64,000 bases of DNA, from the NCBI GenBank assembly GCA_023525975.1, contig CM042030.1, positions 24,422,350 through 24,486,349 of the forward strand, read 5' to 3'. Numbering within the stretch: position 1 is the first letter of the stretch; each line of letters opens with the position of its first letter. Below, piece by piece: positions 57,257-64,000 of the stretch. The notes under the pieces are model-generated. The model was not told the DNA's origin and ran no database searches. It was given only the letters and a program-made list of their open reading frames with translations. A program made the position numbers and the translations under genes. The DNA is from Smallanthus sonchifolius (lineage: Eukaryota; Streptophyta; Magnoliopsida; Asterales; Asteraceae).

Positions 57257-58636
57257 ATGATAAAGCAGTTGGAACCAAAGTCAGATGATACTTTATACTT
57301 CATGAATAGAATTTGGGTGCCATGTTATGGTAACTTACGGGAGTTGGTTATGGACGAAGCCCACAAGTCCAGGTACTCCATTCACCCAGGTTCGGATAAG
57401 ATGTATAAGGATTTGAAAGAACACTATTGGTGGCCGAACATGAAAGGAGAAATTGCCATTTATGTCGGTAAATGCCTGACATGTTTAAAGGTAAAGGCAG
57501 AACATCAGAAACCATCGGGATTGTTACAACAACCCGAGATACCTCAATGGAAATGGGAACAAATTTCCATGGATTTCATTACAAAGTTGCCCAGGACGTC
57601 GAGCGGATATAACACGATATGGGTAGTTGTCGATCGTTTGACAAAATCAGCTCATTTCCTACCCATCAAAGAAACGGATAAAACCGAGAAACTTGCAAAG
57701 CTTTATATCAAGGAAATTGTGGCTAGGCATGGGGTACCAATTTCTATTATCTCTGATAGAGACAGCACATTCGTGTCTAGAATCTGGAAATCATTACAAG
57801 AAGCCATGGGCACACGTCTTGACATAAGCACGGCATATCACCCACAAACTGATGGTCAAAGCGAAAGGACCATTCAAACCTTAGAGGATATGCTCCGTGT
57901 GTGTGCAATCGACTTCGGTGGAAATTAGGATACTCATTTGCCGCTAGCTGAGTTTTCATACAATAACAGTTACCACACCAGCATCAAAGCCGCTCCGTTT
58001 GAGGCTTTGTATGGTCGAAAATGTCGTTCACCGCTATGTTGGGCGGAGGTTGGCGACAAACATTTAACCGGTCCTGAGATTATTCAGGAGACTACCGATA
58101 AGATCTTCAAGATCAAAGATCGTCTGAAGGCCGCCCGTGACAGGCAAAAGAGTTATGCGGATAACAGAAGAAAACCATTAGAATTCCAAGTTGGGGACCG
58201 CGTCATGTTGAAGGTCTCACCTTGGAAAGGAGTTGCAAGATTTGGCAACCGTGGCAAGCTTAACCCTAGGTACGTTGAACCATTTGAAATATTGGCTAGG
58301 GTTGGCCCTGTAGCATACAAGCTCAAGTTGCCACAAGAACTAAGCAATGTACATGATACGATTCATGTGTCAAATCTCAAGAAGTGCTTATCGGACGACA
58401 CATTAACTATACCGCCTGATGAGATTCACATAGATAACAAGCTGCACTTCGTTGAAGAACCCATTGAAGTCACAGATTGGAAGGTTAAGAGAACAAGGCG
58501 TAGCCGGATTAAATTAGTTAAGGTACGTTGGAACTCAAAGCGCGGCCCCGAGTATACGTGGGAGCGGGAAGATAAAATGAAAGCCAAGTACCCGTCCTTG
58601 TTCACGAACACTCCAAGTCAAGATGACAAGAAATGA
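57257..58636 (+). pseudogene. gypsy2 integrase and chromodomain-like tail
   Basis: The zinc finger HPGSDKMYKDLKEHYWW..CLTCLKVK lies near 57375-57495. The core triad residues are in SMDFITKLP, ISDRDSTFVS and QTDGQSERTIQTLE. A TAG at 57926-57928 replaces the TGG seen in gypsy1. The tail continues from 57938 with YGRKCRSPLCWAEVGDKH and a GPY/F-like region (NPRYVEPFEI), and closes with VKVRWNSKRGPEYTWERED, a chromodomain-like segment, before the natural stop at 58634-58636. Near-identity with the LARD2 remnant is obvious. The frame is continuous apart from the stop. Confidence 0.93.
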
Positions 58637-60688
58637 ATTTCGGGACGAAATTCTCTAGAAGGTTGACACCACCACAGAACCTATCCAACTAGGACTGGGA
58701 TTGTAATTATGGGATGTGACAAGACCCAACCCCCACCCTACTACCCCATTTTCGGCCATACCTATGTGGGACCACCCACACACCCACTCCACCATACTTG
58801 CCACCATCATGTTGTCATAAGCACATACCCTATTAACCAAGTATGCAAGCAAGAGTCAAGCCGTCAAATCAATCACCCTTTGATGAGAATTGGCGGAATT
58901 CAACACCCAACCCCCCATCCCTTCTCCCCCTACTTCGGCCAAAAGTCAAGGAAGGACCCACCCATGTAACATCACCTCACCACGCCCATACTTATGTCAT
59001 AAGAGACCATACCCATGTCATAGAAGACCATACTTCTTTGAGTGTAGACCACACCAACATCTCCATCACATTAAATGAACTCACTTATACACACAACCTC
59101 TCACTCTCTCATATATATACACACTCACGGCATACATACACACACACCAACACTTTGCATTTTTCGAATTCAAGAACAATCCACAGAGAAGTTGAGTTAG
59201 AGTTGAAGATTCAAGGAAGGTTTGGAGTCTATGAGTTGGGATTTGATAACAAGACGAGCACCTAGTGTCTTCCATACGTCTTTCTTCACCTAGCTTGACT
59301 AGTGGTACGAAACCATCATCCATCTTTTATATTTTCTTTACTCCTTAGAGAAAACAGGTTGTTCATCCTAATAATTAAAGGAGGTTTAAAAAGCTAAAGA
59401 GTTTTTATAAAGTTTAACATTATTATGATTAAAAAATAAACTTTATATAAAAAGATGTATGAAATTCGAAAATGATAAGTTTTTATACATAAGTTAATAT
59501 CTTAACATAATTACGAGATATGTGTTGATTTGAATTCATGATGCTAAGTTAAGAATTGATAAACTAAAAAGATGTGTGTAAATGTGTATATATGTGTGTA
59601 GCCGAAAATTGTATGTATGGGTGTATATGTGGTTGTTTTGATACCATAATGATAGTTGTAAATGTTAAAAAGCATGATTAACACTAGATAAAAAGGTTTG
59701 AATATGGATACATACATGAAGGAAACATGATATATATATATATATATATATATGTAGGTGTGTTTTGGAGAACTTGATAAATGTATGTTCATAAAGTGTT
59801 AAACTTGTTAAAATGAGAATTATTGAATCATATGTATGCATGATTAGGGAGTATGTTCATAAAAATAGTTTATGATATTGGTTAAAAACATGACAATACA
59901 AATATATATATAGATATATATAGATATACATATTGATAACTTATCAGGTTCTGGAAATGTATACTAAGAAGATCATGTTAAAAAAAAAACCTAATATTAT
60001 ACATAAGGTATATGTATGTGTATTGGCATGAAATTGTTATGATTAAAGTGTTTGGGACATTTGCTAACAATATAAAGCATACATGCACATATCATGATGA
60101 AATAACCATAGATAGGTTCATGTGTACGAAATTAAAGATGTTTCAGTTAAAAATAAATAAGTGTATGATTGAAATGTAGTCATACTTGTGTGTATATATT
60201 TGTAAGGAAATATAAATACATGTCGAACTGAAACAAGTTAATAAATATCTTTCGGAATAAGTAATTGTATGTGCACATAGAGATAGACATACATTGAAAA
60301 TACTTGAACGATACCTGTGATTGATATAATTGTTACTAAAGAATGATTATATGTGTTTATACGTGGACTATAATATAAATATATTATAAGACAATTGCAA
60401 AAATAATATTTATTTTTGACAAGTATAACGAGTCACCTATATGGAAATATAATAGTTTTCCGAAAAATAAATAAAGCGTCTAGACTTGAATAATAATCAC
60501 CAACGAGTCGTCATGAGAAAACAATGTTTTTAAATAAACAAAGTCGAACTTAACAAGAATAGTTAAGTCGGGTGAACAACTTGCGTTTAAGACGGGTAGT
60601 CTTAACGGATATAGTATCCTTGTGTAATTAGGATACGGATAAGCGGTCTGCTTTATTTAAAGATTTGCTAGCACATACTTATATCAAG

Positions 60689-61331
60689 GTGAGTTTCACT
60701 AATCCCCCTTTTTCTAAAGTTTTTGAAATGATTTGGGGTGGAAACATACTTGTAAAAGACTTTTGTATGTAAATGAATGAACTAATGATCTGACCGTATG
60801 TGTGTATTGAGGGAAAAGTAAAGCGCTTAAAGTCCTCTGAATAAGTTAGTAACCATTAGCTATTTTAGCCCGGGATTATATGGATAGTACTATTGGGGGT
60901 GACGCCTCCGGTCATGGTTAGTCGCGCTAACCAGGGGTCAAAAGGGCCGAATGACCGCATATTGTCTTACTCACAAAAAGGCGAGGGGGAGGAACAAAAT
61001 GTCGGGGTTTGGTTACAGTCTCGTACATTACATACTATTTTGTATTCCTTGCAAGCTTACAAATGGGGTCAATAGATTGGATTAGTATTCAAATTCATTG
61101 GTAATACATGCAAAAGAGTTCTGATCAGGTTAAAGTGATCAAGTTTTAAGCAAAAGAGTTCTGATCAGGTTAAAGTGATCAGGTTTTAAGCAAAAGGGTT
61201 CTGATCAGGTTTAAATAAAGGGTTTTGATTAGGTGAAAATGATCAGGTTTAAACATTGGGTTTATGTTAACTCTTTATAATAATTTGTGAACTCACCAAC
61301 CTCGTGTTGACGTTTATAAGTATGTTTTCAG
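60689..61331 (+). other. putative LTR intron, gypsy2 3' LTR
   Basis: Same donor and acceptor as the 5' LTR and the same 643-base length. Confidence 0.55.
60915..60933 (+). other. conserved LTR hairpin (gypsy2 3' LTR)
   Basis: 7-bp arms TGGTTAG and CTAACCA with loop TCGCG. Confidence 0.75.
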
Positions 61332-62412
61332 GAAAATAAACGTGGTCTCCAGGCTAGCTATGTAGGTTACTTACATACATGAGGATACAGCTTTTGGAAG
61401 GATTTCACTTGTATAACTCATGGTTTTGAGTCATATTTGAGAAATCTTAAACTTTGTAAAAACTAAGTTATGTTTTGGGATGTAAACATTTAAACTTTGG
61501 TTATGTATCCAATATCATGTATGTGTTTGCGGTAATCATATGCTTCGAAAACCAGTGAACGTTACGCCTCACGTTTCCGCCTTGGCGGGGTGTGACAGGT
61601 TTCGAATCCGCTTGGTACGTGATAATGTTAAGTTGACTAATCCAGTGATATGACTACTACAAATATGTGACCCGGGTCACCGCTAGAGCTTCGTCCTCAC
61701 GACATTTGATTTGCAAATTTAAAATCTTTAACAAGTGGTAGTGCCTCCCGTTAAGGACAACAATTACCCTCAGCCCTTCTAATGGTCATCTCCGGGTTGG
61801 TTTAGGACATCGAACGTAAAACGATATATATTAGAGTTAAATAGGTGATTATATTTTGCTCACCGGGAGGCGGTGTAAAAATGGGACCAAGTATAAATAC
61901 GTGTCGTTCCTAACATAAGTTCACCAATTCTTAGTTGCATAATAAGTTCGTAAAAAGACGTACGACCTTAATAGTGTTAAGCAACCCTTGGCTTATCAAT
62001 CTCTACTTGTATAAAGACGTACAAGCTTCAAAAGAAGTTTGATTAAAAAGGTTTTACACTTTAAAAATCAAGAACACTCATAAATATAAAGACATATTTA
62101 GACAATAATAAAAGCCCACCAAAATGGTGGTTTTAAGGACGAATAGTTAAAGACATAAACACATCACTTGGATTAATACGTTAAGCATTAACATGCACCA
62201 AACTTCATCTTCACCCTAGAAATACAAAGAGTCTAGCCACGAATGTCCATACTAACTAACATAACACTGAGTTTCGTAGGCTTCCCTATTATGGAACAAG
62301 GAGGAAGAGCCTCTCTACTCACTACTACTACTACACTCTAAGTACGAAATAAGCTTTCTCTGGTGTGTTCTTGGGGTGTGTAAGGGATACTTCAATGAAG
62401 AACTCAAGCCAT

Positions 62413-62423
62413 CTATTTATAGG
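62413..62423 (-). promoter_or_regulatory. TATA box of Tat-like LTR
   Basis: The minus strand reads CCTATAAATAG, in the sense orientation of the element. The inverted repeat at 62435-62577 lies directly upstream. Confidence 0.75.
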
Positions 62424-62434
62424 CCTCAAAATGA

Positions 62435-62577
62435 GCAATGCATGGCCGTGCATTGGATTGCACGGGCGTGCAAACACCTCGGGAATCAAACAGGGTACAC
62501 GGGACAGTGTACTGGACCCTTGGAGAGCAAGATAGGGTTTGCACGACCGTGCATGGCATTGCACGGACGTGCATTGC
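62435..62577 (-). promoter_or_regulatory. GCACGNNCGTGC palindromes in a 41-bp inverted repeat
   Basis: Arms at 62435-62475 and 62537-62577 are inverted copies with roughly 80 percent identity. Each arm contains two 12-base palindromes of the form GCACGNNCGTGC (one reads GCATGGCCGTGC). They lie immediately upstream of the TATA box and may bind a dimeric factor (inference). Confidence 0.75.
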
Positions 62578-62845
62578 CCTACTGCTCTCCAGTCTTGTCT
62601 TTTAGCTGCTGGTTTGACTTGTTTTGACCTGATTTGACTTCTTGGGGGTTAATGCTCAGGTTTGGTCCTCCAAAAGCTTGATTTCTTCATGTTTTAAGCT
62701 GGTTTTTGCTTTGTTTATCTTGGATCACCGAATAACCTGCAATTGTGAATTATTAACGTTTTAAGTATCAATTGCAAGGTTATTAATCAATTAGTACCAT
62801 AATATGGGGATTATTATGCATGCAAAACATGTATAGGACATATCA

Positions 62846-63394
62846 TAATACCCCACACTTAGACTTTGCTTGTCCTCAAGCAAACTCATGCATGATCATA
62901 CCCATAACTAAAAACTTTACTAGGGAAATGGAACTCCAAGTAGTTGGAAATTCCGGGATAACTCTTGAGTTGCTTATTCTATTTTTGTATTTTTCTATGA
63001 TGGAATCCCTGACAAGCCTACTAGAACTTCAATTATGCATAAACTTTCACTCCTCACAATGTTCACTCAACTTTAGGGTTATATATGTATGGATAATGTA
63101 AGTTAAGTGGAACACTCAAGTTCAAATCGAATTATGCAATGATCATAAGCTTGTATGCAAATCAAGTCTCCACCAATTAACTACGTAGTATGCATAAAAC
63201 AAGAGGACTTTAAAAGGGTTGTAATGTGCCTAAAATAAAAATAAAGGGGTGAAGATGAAAATCTTTTTGGGTTTTTAGGGATTTAAAAGGTTTAAAGGGC
63301 TGCAGCTATCGTGAAACACTCAACTACGGCTTCATGGCTTAAAATGGAAAATACTAACAGGTTCATTTATAGTACTCGGATCATGAGGGTATAA
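62846..63394 (-). other. 3' internal end of Tat-like element
   Basis: Sense bases next to the LTR contain GCTTGAGGACAAGCAAAGTC and TAAGTGTGGGG, the likely polypurine region. The remainder up to the ORF stop shows no gene. Confidence 0.65.
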
Positions 63395-63844
63395 CTAATC
63401 CGAGGGCTCGTTTATTATCAGATTGCCAAGACAAAGATCTCTCATTAGTGCCAACTCTTTCTTTACTGCGTAGTACACATTGCTGCCTCTCCGTATGGAA
63501 CTTTCGGCTTGTCGCCTAACAGCTACAACTTTGATCAGATGCGTATACTCACTTTGGGAATGAGTTTGATTCTTGCTACATTTTCCATCGTAGCTCCAGT
63601 TGCCACACTTCACACATTTTTCGTATCTTTTGGCTCTTCTTTTGGTGACACTTTTTGACAGACCGCAGAATGGTGGCAGTTGTTCTTGCTTGCACCACCG
63701 TTTTCTTACATCACTAGTTGCTTTGAAAACTTTCTCTTGGAGTTCGGGCAGTAATTCAGGCTTTGCGAAATGAAGGCAGAAAAGCAAATTGAAATCAAAA
63801 GAATGCATATCCAGCTCTTTAAGGTCTAACCGGTAAAAGACCAA
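63395..63844 (-). CDS. hypothetical protein near 3' end of Tat-like element (149 aa)
   Basis: The frame reads MVFYRLDLKELDMHSFDFNL and has a conserved-looking Cys cluster CVKCGNWSYDGKC preceded by KRRAKRYEK. It is basic in the middle and has no signal peptide or membrane span. Located just upstream of the polypurine region and in the element's sense direction, it may be the tail of an extra 3' ORF, which some Tat/Athila elements carry, or a captured host fragment. I do not recognise the family. Upstream (63845-64000) a T-run is followed by another short frame in sense (MDELGRNSRTIYIEFMEILY) separated by stops, so the ORF may be part of a larger broken gene. Confidence 0.4.
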   Translation of the reverse strand: MVFYRLDLKELDMHSFDFNLLFCLHFAKPELLPELQEKVFKATSDVRKRWCKQEQLPPFCGLSKSVTKRRAKRYEKCVKCGNWSYDGKCSKNQTHSQSEYTHLIKVVAVRRQAESSIRRGSNVYYAVKKELALMRDLCLGNLIINEPSD

Positions 63845-64000
63845 CTTCGTTTTTTTTTTGTTTTTTTTTGTATCAAGAGAAATTCTTCAATAACTCTTTT
63901 TCCTCAATTTCCTTGATATAATATTTCCATAAATTCTATGTAGATAGTTCGGCTGTTTCTTCCTAACTCATCCATCTTCTTGTATATTCCAATTCCTTTG
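63845..64000 (-). other. upstream of the hypothetical ORF, T-rich run and short frame
   Basis: Plus-strand T runs at 63851-63870 interrupt the region. A short sense frame with EFMEILYQGN is visible but ends quickly. The window edge prevents a call. Confidence 0.3.

Larger units (their letters stand above)
49628..61597 (+). mobile_element. gypsy2: Ty3/gypsy chromovirus with extra ORF
   Basis: It is flanked by GGTTT at 49623-49627 and 61598-61602. It has a 3.41 kb 5' LTR, primer site, an extra open frame, gag, protease, RT, RNase H, integrase, chromodomain-like tail, and a 3' LTR lacking its first 455 or so bases. From 54293 onward gag-pro-pol stays in a single frame and is interrupted only by stops. 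It is the likely type of autonomous relative for LARD2. Confidence 0.94.
58655..61597 (+). repeat. gypsy2 3' LTR, 5'-truncated (2943 bp)
   Basis: After TTTCGGGACGAAATTCTCT the sequence jumps into the LTR at the point matching about 50083 (CTAGAAG shared at the joint). The polypurine tract and the first 455 or so LTR bases are gone, but the outer edge and GGTTT duplication are intact, so the loss happened after insertion. The rest matches the 5' LTR closely. The putative intron is 60689-61331. Confidence 0.92.
49206..62845 (-). repeat. Tat-like 3' LTR, split by gypsy2
   Basis: The left piece (49206-49627) holds, in sense, ACGCTGCGATAGGTACACTTG, typical of the 3' portion of Tat/Athila LTRs; this is the gypsy2-proximal side. 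The right piece (61603-62845) has a TATA box and a large inverted repeat. Runs such as AAAGTAAATGAC and AAAGTAAATGGCGG near 49470-49590 form short degenerate repeats. Confidence 0.72.
49206..64000 (-). mobile_element. Tat/Athila-like gypsy element, 5' end outside window
   Basis: The 3' LTR is 49206-49627 plus 61603-62845 (about 1.67 kb), with sense edges TGATATGT and CACATCA. In sense the bases before it read GAGGACAAGCAAAGTC then TAAGTGTGGGG, a hallmark of the 3' internal end of Tat/Athila elements. The internal region runs off the right edge. It entered the gypsy3 LTR after ACATG (49201-49205). The partner duplication is not in the window. Confidence 0.75.

Noticed and set aside
1..64000. 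A host gene
   Set aside because: No exon-intron gene model or recognised host protein was found. The only unexplained ORF (63395-63844) lies inside a retroelement.

Overview
This window looks like one block of intergenic heterochromatin from a large flowering-plant genome. It is AT-rich, I recognise no host gene, and essentially every kilobase can be assigned to a plant LTR retrotransposon. The style of the elements (very long LTRs, plant tRNA-iMet primer sites, the TTTCGGGACGAAA run before the 3' LTR, chromodomain-like integrase tails) suggests an asterid, perhaps Asteraceae. That is an impression, not a demonstrated assignment. All family names below are read by eye.

Layout. 1-8003: the 5' part of a minus-strand Ty1/copia (Sirevirus-like) element with broken gag-pol, a 1.8 kb leader and its 5' LTR. 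8004-8624 and 47041-47156: two halves of one relic copia gag on the plus strand, split by a 38.4 kb insertion. 8625-47035: a minus-strand, coding-poor gypsy-type element (called LARD1 here) rearranged into LTR-internal-LTR-partial LTR-deleted internal-partial LTR. 21335-45571: a second minus-strand coding-poor element (LARD2) inside LARD1. 22075-32801: a plus-strand chromovirus (gypsy1) inside the 3' LTR of LARD2. 43303-45479: a plus-strand solo LTR inside the 5' LTR of LARD2. 47157-49205: start of a plus-strand LTR (gypsy3) related to gypsy1. 49206-64000: a minus-strand Tat/Athila-like element inside gypsy3, whose 3' LTR is split by a plus-strand chromovirus (gypsy2, 49628-61597). Five matching target-site duplications (AATGG, TATTA, CATGA, CAATA, GGTTT) prove the nesting and give the order of events.

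Coding content. Only the retroelements code. gypsy2 has the fullest set (an extra upstream ORF, gag, protease, RT, RNase H, integrase, chromodomain-like tail); its gag-pol is broken by stops while the extra ORF is open. gypsy1 has pol but no recognisable gag. LARD2 keeps only an integrase remnant very like that of gypsy2; LARD1 keeps none. The LARDs presumably depended on proteins from gypsy1- or gypsy2-like relatives (inference).

The most unusual content is non-coding. (1) Five LTR families share a putative intron, AG|GTGAG to a T-rich YAG, inside the LTR. (2) In three families this intron carries a conserved hairpin, GGTTAG-TCGCG-CTAACC. (3) LARD1, LARD2 and gypsy1 share a hairpin of fixed geometry (22-nt arms, 10-nt loop with the palindrome GTGCAC) about 0.9 kb after the primer site, resembling a retroviral dimer-initiation stem-loop. 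(4) The solo LTR has six copies of a core motif, and the flanking arms of several co-vary. (5) Several unrelated elements have each amplified their own short dyad motif in the leader, LTR or promoter.
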